Shown in pieces: positions 1 through 5,022 of a stretch of 5,203 nt of DNA. A program made the translations under genes and the position numbers. Below the pieces are notes generated by a model. It searched no databases. It saw nothing but the letters and a program-made list of their open reading frames with translations, and was not told the origin of the DNA. Numbering within the stretch: position 1 is the stretch's first letter; each line of letters opens with the position of its first letter. This DNA is from Oscillospiraceae bacterium (GTDB taxonomy: Bacteria; Bacillota; Clostridia; Oscillospirales; Ruminococcaceae): NCBI GenBank assembly GCA_009784765.1, contig WQXP01000101.1, positions 1-5,203 of the forward strand. Direction: 5' to 3'.

Positions 1-618
1 AGAGATTACGCCTTCCCGCCCGAAAAGCTCCTGAGCGACAGCCAGCGGCATGAACAGCGCGAAATCGTCATTACTTGCGCTATTCGCGAGAATGCCTTTG
101 ACAACAAAATCTTGTCTGCGGATTGTGAGGGTGTCGCCAATGGCAATTTCCCGACGCTGAGCGAAGTCTGCCCCTATAACTACAACGCCCTGTTCGTCTT
201 GTGAGGCGAAATACTCGCCGCCCAGCATACGCCAATCGCGAAAAGCCAGCGTTTGCTCCGGCAGAATGCCTGTTACAACCGCCTCCACATCGCGGATTGC
301 CGCAGTTTGTGTGAGGTGCGGTATGACAGCCAGCCCGCTGATTTGGCTGATTCGCTCGTATTCCTCAAAGGCGATTGTTTCGGAAATGCGTTCGCCGGTA
401 ATCACGGCGATTTGGTTGAAAACGCAAATCCCGTCAGGCATAATGACAAGGTTCGCCCCCATGGCGTTAGCTTGCGCAGTCACTTGAGAACGCATATTCC
501 CGCCGAGAGACATCAGCGCGACAAAGGAGGCAACAGCAACTGCAATACCAAGCAGAGTGAACAAAAGCCGCCCTTTTTTGCCGAGCAAGTTCTTTGTTGT
601 AAGCTTGAAAATGTTCAT
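1..618 (-). CDS. MacB/FtsX-like ABC transporter permease, N-terminal part (cut by window edge)
   Basis: The reading frame is open from the ATG at 618 to the left edge and gives 206 residues, so the gene is partial. It begins MNIFKLTTKNLLGKKGRLLF, the usual basic N-terminus of MacB-type permeases, followed by one membrane helix at about residues 18-38. A long extracytoplasmic segment then contains GANLVIMPDG (about 54-63) and a beta-rich region ending near residue 206, typical of the MacB periplasmic core domain. The remaining C-terminal helices and any ATPase gene would lie beyond position 1. The start overlaps the stop of the upstream HMA lipoprotein (ATGA, 615-618), which indicates translational coupling; a GGAGGG lies 12 nt upstream inside that gene. 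In this superfamily such subunits work with a separate ATPase to move or extract substrates at the outer membrane face. Linkage to metal-binding lipoproteins suggests a metal-related role, but this is inference. Confidence 0.85.
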   Translation of the reverse strand, partial: MNIFKLTTKNLLGKKGRLLFTLLGIAVAVASFVALMSLGGNMRSQVTAQANAMGANLVIMPDGICVFNQIAVITGERISETIAFEEYERISQISGLAVIPHLTQTAAIRDVEAVVTGILPEQTLAFRDWRMLGGEYFASQDEQGVVVIGADFAQRREIAIGDTLTIRRQDFVVKGILANSASNDDFALFMPLAVAQELFGREGVIS

Positions 619-959
619 GCGACGTTAAATCCCTCCGACTCAATTAACCGTTCGATTTCCTCCAAATCCAAATCGGGCGAATGCACGATTGTTACTTTGT
701 CCGCCGCGAACTCCGCTTCAACGCTGATTATGTCGGGATTATCACCGAGCAAACCCTCGATTTTGCGGGTACAGCTGCCACAAACCATTCCCCAGACGGT
801 GAGTTCTGTGGTAATCGGTGAGTCTGTAGGTTCTGCGGGTTCTGTAGGGGAGAGCGTCCCGTTCGGCTGTGGTTGTGAATTAGCAAGGGGGTTGTCCTCA
901 CAAGCTGTGAGTGTGAAGAGCATCGCAACTGCAATAATAGCAGAGTGTAGTTTTTTCAT
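615..959 (-). CDS. Surface lipoprotein with C-terminal heavy-metal-associated (HMA) domain
   Basis: This 114-residue protein has a lipoprotein signal peptide (MKKLHSAIIAVAMLFTLTAC) with lipobox LTAC, so Cys20 would be lipidated. A Pro/Thr/Glu/Ser-rich linker covers about residues 22-48. A compact HMA domain follows from about residue 50 to 114, with GMVCGSC placing the metal-binding cysteines at 60 and 63 and a typical beta-alpha-beta end (residues about 100-113, closing with GFNV). HMA domains of this fold bind soft metals such as Cu(I), Zn or Cd through CxxC. Most known ones are cytoplasmic chaperones or ATPase domains, so the predicted position outside the membrane is unusual. An AGGAGG at 969-974 sits 9 nt before the ATG and overlaps the TAG stop of the preceding gene. 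It overlaps the permease start by 4 bp. It is a diverged paralogue of the gene just upstream. The metal specificity cannot be read from the sequence. Confidence 0.88.
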   Translation of the reverse strand: MKKLHSAIIAVAMLFTLTACEDNPLANSQPQPNGTLSPTEPAEPTDSPITTELTVWGMVCGSCTRKIEGLLGDNPDIISVEAEFAADKVTIVHSPDLDLEEIERLIESEGFNVA

Positions 960-972
960 GTGTGAAATCCTC

Positions 973-1512
973 CTAATTGACTGTGAACCCCGCTTCGATA
1001 ATGGCGGCTTTGATTGTATCTTCGCTAAGGGTTGAGTTGTGCTGAATTGTTACCGCGCCGCCGCTCAAGACTACCGTAACGTCCTGCACCCCCTCTAAAG
1101 CAGATACTGCCGTTGTTACCGCGCCGACACATCGTTGACAGCTCATACCCGATACAGTCAGTCGCGTTGTGATGATTGCAGGCGGCGGAGCTTCTGTAGG
1201 GGCGGGCGTGGCAGTCGTAGTCGGGGTTGTCGTCGCAGAAACGGTCGCGGCTTCTGTCGTGGTTGTCGCAGTCGTAATCGGAGTTGTCGTGCCTGTGGTG
1301 GTGGCGACTGTGGTGGTAACAACTGTGGTGGTGACTGTGGTGGTGACTGTGGTGGTGGCTGTGGTGGTGACTGTGGTGGTGGCGAGCGTTCCGCTCTCCT
1401 GTGCGGTCGTCGCAGGAACGGTCGGCGGCTCTGAAACCGAAGGGGGTGAATCCTCACAAGACGTGAGCGTCAATACAGCGGCGATTGCAAGGGGTATAGT
1501 AAGCTTTTTCAT
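973..1512 (-). CDS. Surface lipoprotein with Thr-rich stalk and C-terminal HMA domain
   Basis: This 179-residue protein is the first gene of the operon. A signal peptide (residues 1-18) ends in lipobox LTSC, with Cys19 the predicted lipidated residue. Residues about 31-110 form a Thr/Ala/Val/Pro low-complexity stalk that includes five TTTV/TTTA units (residues 45-64). The HMA domain occupies about 113-179: TVSGMSCQRC gives metal-ligand cysteines 125 and 128, followed by the expected helix, beta strands and terminal AGFTV. The architecture matches the next gene, including the start MKKL, the CED residues after the lipobox and an ITT-x-LTV entry to the HMA domain, so the two probably arose by tandem duplication. 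The ribosome binding site AGAGGT (1519-1524) lies 6 nt before the ATG. The Thr-rich region may be an extended or O-glycosylated wall-spanning spacer (inference). A role in extracytoplasmic metal capture or delivery is likely but unproven. Confidence 0.88.
   Translation of the reverse strand: MKKLTIPLAIAAVLTLTSCEDSPPSVSEPPTVPATTAQESGTLATTTVTTTATTTVTTTVTTTVVTTTVATTTGTTTPITTATTTTEAATVSATTTPTTTATPAPTEAPPPAIITTRLTVSGMSCQRCVGAVTTAVSALEGVQDVTVVLSGGAVTIQHNSTLSEDTIKAAIIEAGFTVN
1321..1380 (-). repeat. Five tandem 12-bp repeats encoding the Thr-rich stalk
   Basis: On the plus strand the unit ACTGTGGTGGTG is repeated in direct tandem about five times, with single-base changes (GCTGTGGTGGTG in one copy). 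Related but out-of-phase copies lie at about 1292-1318. On the coding strand each unit gives TTTV or TTTA. Being a multiple of three, gain or loss of units would change stalk length without breaking the frame. Confidence 0.9.
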
Positions 1513-1531
1513 AACAGTACCTCTTTAATAC

Positions 1532-1551
1532 AGATAAATAGCTTTTTATCT
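1532..1551. promoter_or_regulatory. Inverted repeat over the predicted transcription start of the HMA operon
   Basis: AGATAAA (1532-1538) and TTTATCT (1545-1551) are perfect 7-bp inverted arms around a 6-bp centre, directly next to the -10 element. The position fits an operator or a short 5' hairpin at the start of the transcript. The regulator is unknown; an iron- or metal-responsive repressor would fit the genes but is only inferred. Confidence 0.4.
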
Positions 1552-1580
1552 ATTGTATCATACTTATTCGCATAAGTCAA
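1552..1580 (-). promoter_or_regulatory. Sigma-A promoter of the HMA lipoprotein/permease operon
   Basis: On the minus strand TTGACT (1575-1580) and TACAAT (1552-1557) are separated by exactly 17 bp. The -10 element lies about 40 bp before the ATG at 1512, leaving a short leader with an inverted repeat and the ribosome binding site. Confidence 0.8.
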
Positions 1581-1582
1581 GC

Positions 1583-1615
1583 AAAAAAACGCACTGATTC
1601 TTTTTACAGAATCAG
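1583..1615 (-). terminator. Rho-independent terminator of the BofA-family gene
   Basis: On the minus strand CTGATTC (1609-1615) pairs perfectly with GAATCAG (1594-1600); an extra T-A pair can close the loop. After four bases (TGCG) comes a run of seven T (1583-1589). The first arm lies in the end of the coding sequence and the TAA stop is in the loop. The T-run ends only two bases before the -35 box of the downstream operon. Confidence 0.75.
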
Positions 1616-1834
1616 CGTACCCAATACTACAGCAACTGTCCCCGGAACTCCGAGTGTCAATGCCGCGAAGAGCGTGTAGAGATTCACGGCGACACCCGCT
1701 AACGGTGCGGCGAGAATGAGCGTTCCCGCCCCGAGAATCATGTTCACGCAAGCGGCGGCGGCAGGCTTTCGATGACGGGAATGAAGGGATAAAAACGCAA
1801 AGAACAAAATAACTGCGGTGGTAATAGTCGGCAT
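1604..1834 (-). CDS. bofA: BofA-family protein (pro-sigma-K processing inhibitor-like)
   Basis: This is a 76-residue hydrophobic protein with a first membrane segment at about residues 4-17, a short basic stretch (HSRHRKP, 18-24), and two further hydrophobic segments at about 30-50 and 52-76. The C-terminal signature NLYT...LGVPG (residues 51-65) matches the conserved core of BofA. In Bacillus subtilis BofA sits in the mother-cell-derived forespore membrane with SpoIVFA and holds the intramembrane protease SpoIVFB inactive until sigma-K is needed. N51 and T54 correspond to the Asn-x-x-Thr pair reported as important in B. subtilis BofA; I see no clear counterpart of the earlier conserved Asn. 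The start is supported by AGGAGG (1842-1847), 7 nt before the ATG. The gene stands alone with its own terminator, and no SpoIVFA or SpoIVFB gene is in the window, so the role in this host is inferred from family membership. Confidence 0.8.
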   Translation of the reverse strand: MPTITTAVILFFAFLSLHSRHRKPAAAACVNMILGAGTLILAAPLAGVAVNLYTLFAALTLGVPGTVAVVLGTLIL

Positions 1835-1868
1835 AGGTTGTCCTCCTCTTTAGCTGTTGTCAAGATTC

Positions 1869-1903
1869 GCCCTACGGACGGGCAAAGCCCGCCCTTTGGG
1901 CTT
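1869..1903. repeat. GC-rich array of alternating inverted arms in the bofA leader
   Basis: Arms alternate as GCCC (1869-1872), GGGC (1880-1883), GCCC (1887-1890) and GGGC (1898-1901). At least three mutually exclusive hairpins are possible: 1869-1883, CGGGC-AAA-GCCCG at 1879-1891, and AAGCCC-7-GGGCTT at 1885-1903. On the plus strand the last hairpin is followed by a T-rich tract, but no plus-strand gene precedes it. It could be a dispersed palindromic (REP-like) element or a structured leader of the minus-strand gene. Confidence 0.5.
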
Positions 1904-1930
1904 ATCTCTTCTTTTGCTTTTAATGACTAA

Positions 1931-1959
1931 TATATATGCCCTCATGTCGGTTAAAAGAC
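1931..1959 (-). promoter_or_regulatory. Possible sporulation (sigma-E-like) promoter for the bofA gene
   Basis: On the minus strand GTCTTTT (1953-1959) and CATATATA (1931-1938) are 14 bp apart, in partial agreement with the sigma-E pattern (ATATT-type -35, CATACAAT-type -10) known for B. subtilis bofA. No good sigma-A promoter is visible in this stretch. The match is imperfect and the call is tentative. Confidence 0.25.
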
Positions 1960-1988
1960 TTGACTAATCGGCGAAAATGTGTTATACT
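1960..1988 (+). promoter_or_regulatory. Sigma-A promoter of the rhamnogalacturonan lyase gene
   Basis: TTGACT (1960-1965), a 17-bp spacer and TATACT (1983-1988) form a near-consensus promoter ending 35 bp before the ATG at 2024. It directly adjoins the candidate promoter of the divergent bofA gene. Confidence 0.8.
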
Positions 1989-2023
1989 GGAAGGAAACTA
2001 CTTTGACATCGGAGGGAAAAGCC

Positions 2024-4288
2024 ATGAAAAAGCTAATATCATTGCTTCTCGCATTATCACTGCTTATGCAGATTACATTACCTGCCCCTGCTGCTGAGGA
2101 AACTCCTGCAGCCCCTGATAACCCAATCGTTGAATACCTTAACAGAGGTATTCTTTCAGCGGCGACTTCGGCGGGAGCCTCAGGGCGATTGGTAAGCTGG
2201 CGATTTCTTGCGAATGACCCCGAAGACACCACTTTTCGGCTCTATCGCGACGGGGAGCGGATTCACACAAGCCTGCCCGGAGCAGCGACGAGCTTTCTCG
2301 ATTCTCGCGGAACTGCCGCAAGCAACTACCGCGTTGACGCGCTCAGCCCGAGTAAAAACGGCGGCGAAGTCTTCTGCAGCCAAGACCGCGTAATTCGTGC
2401 AAACGGCTTTGCCCGCGAGCAAGACGGCGGTGCTTTTTTCGACATTCCGCTGAATCCGCCCCCACGCGGAGTACACGGCGGAACGTATCACGCCAACGAC
2501 ATTACTGTAGGAGATGTTGACGGCGACGGTCAGTATGAGCTGTTCATAAAGTGGGACCCGAGCAACGCCCGCGATGCAGCTCAAGACGGGATTACCGACA
2601 ACGTGTTCATTGAGTGTGTAACTCTTGAGGGGCAAAGCCTCTGGCGTATTGACTTAGGCCCGAATATCAGGGCGGGGGCGCATTACACACAAATGCTTGT
2701 TGCGGATTTCGAGATGAACGGCACTGCAAGCCTCATCGTCAAGACCGCAGACGGTACGATTGACGGGCAGGGCAACGTAATCGGTAATCCGACTGCCATT
2801 CACCGCAATGCAAACGGCAGGATTCTGACAGGGGACGAGTTCCTCACGTTGTTCTGCGGAAAAACAGGCGCGAACTTGCACACAATCCCCTACAATCCGC
2901 CGATTGGTCAGCTTGCGCCGTGGGGGAACGGCCGCCCTCCCGAAAACCGCGTCAATCGCTTTCTCGGAGCAGTCGCCTATCTTGACGGGCAGCGCCCAAG
3001 TGCGGTTATGATTCGCGGCTACTATACTCGAATGGCGGCGGCGGCTTATGATGTAGTTGACGGCAAATTAGTCGAACGCTGGGTCTTCGACACGGGGCAT
3101 AACAGCAGCCACCCCGCATTCGGGCAGGGAAATCACAATGTAATGCCGGCGGCGGTTCATGAGGGCAGTTCGCGCCAAAGCATATTCTTAGGCGCGTCCG
3201 CAATCCGCTATGACGGGGAGCTGTTGTGGTCTTCGCGGCGCGGTCACGGAGACGCGCTTCATGTGGGTAACTTCATTCCGGGGCGAACACAGAGCAATTC
3301 AATCCAAGTTTTCTCTTGTTTCGAGACTTCGCCTTTCGGGATTGCACTCTTCGACGGACTCACGGGGCAAGAACTCTGGCGGCAGACTGCAAGCGGCGAT
3401 ACGGGGCGTTGCATGGCAGGGAACTTTCTGCAGGGCAACCCCGGGAGCGAGTTCTGGGGGGCGGGGGATTTGCGGGATATGACAGGTCAGCGAATCGGCA
3501 ACAGCCCCGACGGACCCAGCTTCGCGATTTGGTTCGACGGGCGGCTTGAACGGCAACTGCTCAATAATACAGGCGGCAATGAGGGTGATATGCGAATCGA
3601 CCGCGTAGTCAGGCTTGCGAACGGGAATATCGACCGTGAACGCGCATTCACCGTGCGTGCCCCCGCGCGTTCGATTAACGGAACGAAAGCAAACCCGAAT
3701 ATAACTGCCGACCTCTTTGGAGACTGGCGGGAAGAGCTGATTGTCCGCCACGGCGACGGTTCTGCACTGCGCGTATTCGTGGGCGTTACCGAAAGCGCGA
3801 GCCGCATAACGACGCTCATGCACGACCCGCAATATCGAATGCAAGTCGCGGGGCAGAATGTAACCTATAATCAACCACCCCACCCGAGCTTCTTTCTCGG
3901 GACAGGGCAACCGCTCCCTCCATCGCCTGATGTTCGCGTTCGCGGCGACGTGAGCGAAGCCCCGCCTGAGCGTTGTGAGGACTGCGGTGACTTCCCCTGC
4001 TACTGCCCGGAACTCTGCGAAGACTGCGGCGAAGCCCCCTGTCGGTGCGACGAACGCTGCGACGATTGCGGCGAGTTCGATTGCGACGGACATCTCCCGA
4101 AAACAATATCAGCAATTCGGCGCGAGAGCATAATCGAAGCCTGCGAAACTTGCGGAGTCGAAAAAATCTGGCGTAATACGTGGCGTGAGGAACATACCGA
4201 GGGTTCGAGCGAGTACACAATCCTTGAGCATCGCCGCGCCGCCAAGCGAACTGTTTCAGGTGAGTTAATCGACTGTGTCTGTGAATAA
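2024..4288 (+). CDS. Secreted rhamnogalacturonan lyase, polysaccharide lyase family 11, with Cys-rich tail
   Basis: This 754-residue enzyme is predicted to cleave the rhamnose-galacturonate backbone of pectin rhamnogalacturonan I by beta-elimination outside the cell. Residues 1-23 or 24 are a signal peptide (MKKLISLLLALSL..., cleavage near APA/A). An N-terminal beta domain follows (about 33-125, with LVSWRFLAND at 56-65), then the beta-propeller catalytic region (about 130-628). This region holds PL11 blocks close to those of B. subtilis YesW: DVDGDGQYEL (164-173, Ca-binding type), IKWDPSN (175-181), IRAGAHYTQ (215-223), VKTADGT (239-245), DGQRPS (321-326), RGYYTR (331-336), GQGNHN (367-372), GHGDALH (407-413), GDWREEL (566-572) and YNQPPHPSFFLG (615-626). 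No obvious loop insertion precedes FAIWFDG, favouring an endo-acting enzyme (inference). Residues 651-754 are a cysteine-rich extension absent from YesW. The start at 2024 is chosen because GGAGGG (2011-2016) precedes it by 7 nt and it gives a clean signal peptide; an ATG at 1979 lies inside the promoter. Confidence 0.95.
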   Translation: MKKLISLLLALSLLMQITLPAPAAEETPAAPDNPIVEYLNRGILSAATSAGASGRLVSWRFLANDPEDTTFRLYRDGERIHTSLPGAATSFLDSRGTAASNYRVDALSPSKNGGEVFCSQDRVIRANGFAREQDGGAFFDIPLNPPPRGVHGGTYHANDITVGDVDGDGQYELFIKWDPSNARDAAQDGITDNVFIECVTLEGQSLWRIDLGPNIRAGAHYTQMLVADFEMNGTASLIVKTADGTIDGQGNVIGNPTAIHRNANGRILTGDEFLTLFCGKTGANLHTIPYNPPIGQLAPWGNGRPPENRVNRFLGAVAYLDGQRPSAVMIRGYYTRMAAAAYDVVDGKLVERWVFDTGHNSSHPAFGQGNHNVMPAAVHEGSSRQSIFLGASAIRYDGELLWSSRRGHGDALHVGNFIPGRTQSNSIQVFSCFETSPFGIALFDGLTGQELWRQTASGDTGRCMAGNFLQGNPGSEFWGAGDLRDMTGQRIGNSPDGPSFAIWFDGRLERQLLNNTGGNEGDMRIDRVVRLANGNIDRERAFTVRAPARSINGTKANPNITADLFGDWREELIVRHGDGSALRVFVGVTESASRITTLMHDPQYRMQVAGQNVTYNQPPHPSFFLGTGQPLPPSPDVRVRGDVSEAPPERCEDCGDFPCYCPELCEDCGEAPCRCDERCDDCGEFDCDGHLPKTISAIRRESIIEACETCGVEKIWRNTWREEHTEGSSEYTILEHRRAAKRTVSGELIDCVCE
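3974..4099 (+). repeat. Three 42-bp (14-residue) Cys-rich repeats in the lyase tail
   Basis: Residues 651-692 fall into three units with exact 14-residue period: CEDCGDFPCYCPEL, CEDCGEAPCRCDER and CDDCGEFDCDGHLP. The pattern is CxxCG-x4-C-x-C; the third unit lacks the last cysteine (Gly689). The DNA copies have diverged at synonymous positions, so the repeat is kept at protein level and is not a recent expansion. Metal binding or local disulfides are both possible. Confidence 0.85.
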
Positions 4289-4705
4289 AATCCCGTCAAG
4301 ATGGTCGATTTCGTGGCAGAGCGTAGCCGCGAGGAATCCGTCGCCACTGACGGTAATCGGATTGCCGCGGCGGTCGAACCCCGCGACGGTGACTTTCTGC
4401 GGGCGAATCACACTCCCCTGCGGTGAATCGGGTGCAATCGAGCCTTCGGCGACTTTTTGCGTTTCCGGGCTTTTTGCGGTGATTATCGGGTTGATTAACT
4501 CAATCACTCCATTGTCGTCAAGAATCACAACCACACGCCTCAGTATCCCCACATGAACCGCTGCACAGCCATAACCGCCTGCTTTATCGAGGGTTTCACG
4601 CATATCGTCAAGCAAAGAACAGAGCCGTTCATCGAATTTGTCTACAACTCTGCTTTTTTTGCGGAACAGTGAATCATTCCAGTTGGTTAGTTTTCGTATC
4701 GCCAT
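4265..4705 (-). CDS. def: Peptide deformylase homologue with altered active-site motifs
   Basis: This 146-residue protein aligns over its whole length with clostridial peptide deformylases, which remove the N-formyl group from new proteins in the cytoplasm. Landmarks are the N-terminal RKLTNWNDSLFRKKSR, DDMRETLDKAGGYGCAA (33-49), ELINPII (69-75), and the metal motif HEIDHLDG (131-138) with both His ligands and the catalytic Glu132. Two other motifs are changed. Motif I, normally GxGLAAPQ, reads GYGCAAVH (44-51), so the transition-state Gln is His51. Motif II, normally EGCLS, reads EGSIA (87-91), so the cysteine that binds the metal is Ser89 (codon 4439-4441). The frame is intact, with AGGAG (4712-4716) 6 nt before the ATG and a good promoter, so it does not look like a decaying gene. 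It may be a specialised paralogue with altered metal site or substrate. The 3' end overlaps the lyase gene by 24 bp, convergently. Confidence 0.82.
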   Translation of the reverse strand: MAIRKLTNWNDSLFRKKSRVVDKFDERLCSLLDDMRETLDKAGGYGCAAVHVGILRRVVVILDDNGVIELINPIITAKSPETQKVAEGSIAPDSPQGSVIRPQKVTVAGFDRRGNPITVSGDGFLAATLCHEIDHLDGILFTDTVD

Positions 4706-4720
4706 AATTTACTCCTGTCT

Positions 4721-4740
4721 GCTTCTGAAATTTGAGAAGC
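4721..4740. promoter_or_regulatory. 20-bp near-perfect palindrome between deformylase and antitoxin-like gene
   Basis: GCTTCTGAAATTTGAGAAGC is symmetrical at 18 of 20 positions, with arms GCTTCT/AGAAGC and an AAATTT core. It lies just downstream of the deformylase -10 box and just upstream of the plus-strand TATACT, a position suited to an operator for either gene. It could also form a hairpin in the deformylase leader. The binding protein is unknown. Confidence 0.5.
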
Positions 4741-4744
4741 TGTA

Positions 4745-4750
4745 TATACT
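4745..4750 (+). promoter_or_regulatory. Possible -10 element for the antitoxin-like gene
   Basis: TATACT lies about 35 bp before the ATG at 4786. A weak -35 (TTCTGA, 4723-4728) is 16 bp upstream and falls inside the palindrome. The element overlaps the opposing deformylase -10 box (4748-4753), so the two promoters would compete if both are used. Confidence 0.35.
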
Positions 4751-4776
4751 TTACCACAGAAATCGGCGTATGTCAA
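4748..4776 (-). promoter_or_regulatory. Sigma-A promoter of the deformylase homologue
   Basis: On the minus strand a consensus TTGACA (4771-4776) is followed after 17 bp by TAAAGT (4748-4753). The transcript would begin near 4740, at the edge of the 20-bp palindrome, about 35 nt before the ATG. Confidence 0.75.
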
Positions 4777-4785
4777 GGTGCAGTC

Positions 4786-5022
4786 ATGCAAAAACAAGCA
4801 ATCCTCAACACTATTGATACACTGCCGCCGAGTATGCTCGAACCGCTGTATCATTATGTGTCTTACTTGAAATCACAGAGCGAGAAAGCCAAGAAAAGAG
4901 AGCGGTTTCGCAAAGCAATCAAAAATATCCCCAGCGTAACTCTGCCCGCTGATGAAAACGGAAACGCTTTCATCGACAAAGAGTTGCACCCCGAGTTGTA
5001 TGACTGGGCGGTGAACGGATAA
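4786..5022 (+). CDS. Small antitoxin-like protein (DUF2281/VapB-type resemblance)
   Basis: This protein has 78 residues from the ATG at 4786. The N-terminal half (MQKQAILNTIDTLPPSMLEP, then LYHYVSYLKS to residue 30) resembles the helical LPP-x4-E-x2-x-Y-x-V-x-x-L-K stretch of small DUF2281-type antitoxins. A charged helix (about 31-47) and a tail ending HPELYDWAVNG (68-78) follow; such tails often bind the partner toxin. The start is set by AAGGTG (4775-4780), 5 nt upstream; a longer frame from a TTG at 4732 would run through the promoter region and is disfavoured. It is divergent from the deformylase homologue and shares its promoter region. No recognisable full-length toxin follows within the window: the overlapping downstream ORF is only 46 codons. 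The antitoxin call rests on my recognition of the pattern alone; an orphan regulator or uncharacterised small protein is equally possible. Confidence 0.6.
   Translation: MQKQAILNTIDTLPPSMLEPLYHYVSYLKSQSEKAKKRERFRKAIKNIPSVTLPADENGNAFIDKELHPELYDWAVNG

Noticed and set aside
253..1035. 260-codon plus-strand frame across the permease and HMA genes
   Set aside because: It is antisense to two well-supported genes and has no ribosome binding site, no recognisable domain and biased low-complexity content.
1321..1380. CRISPR-like array
   Set aside because: The units are contiguous 12-bp tandem repeats inside a gene, with no spacers.
1135..1528. Gly/Cys-rich and Val-rich plus-strand frames, and a Pro/Arg-rich minus-strand frame at 1158-1457
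   Set aside because: They are products of reading the 12-bp repeats in other frames; the HMA lipoprotein explains this DNA.
1509..1751. 80-codon minus-strand frame between the HMA and bofA genes
   Set aside because: It runs through the bofA terminator and the HMA operon promoter and is out of frame with bofA; the product has no known features.
1885..1920. Plus-strand terminator (AAGCCC/GGGCTT followed by a T-rich tract)
   Set aside because: All genes to the left are on the minus strand, so there is no plus-strand transcript to end; listed only as part of the hairpin array.
1979..2023. Extended start of the lyase at 1979
   Set aside because: This ATG lies within the promoter spacer, before the transcription start, and would bury the signal peptide behind 15 extra residues.
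3299..4093. 264-codon minus-strand frame inside the lyase gene
   Set aside because: It is antisense to conserved PL11 sequence, with no start signals or family resemblance.
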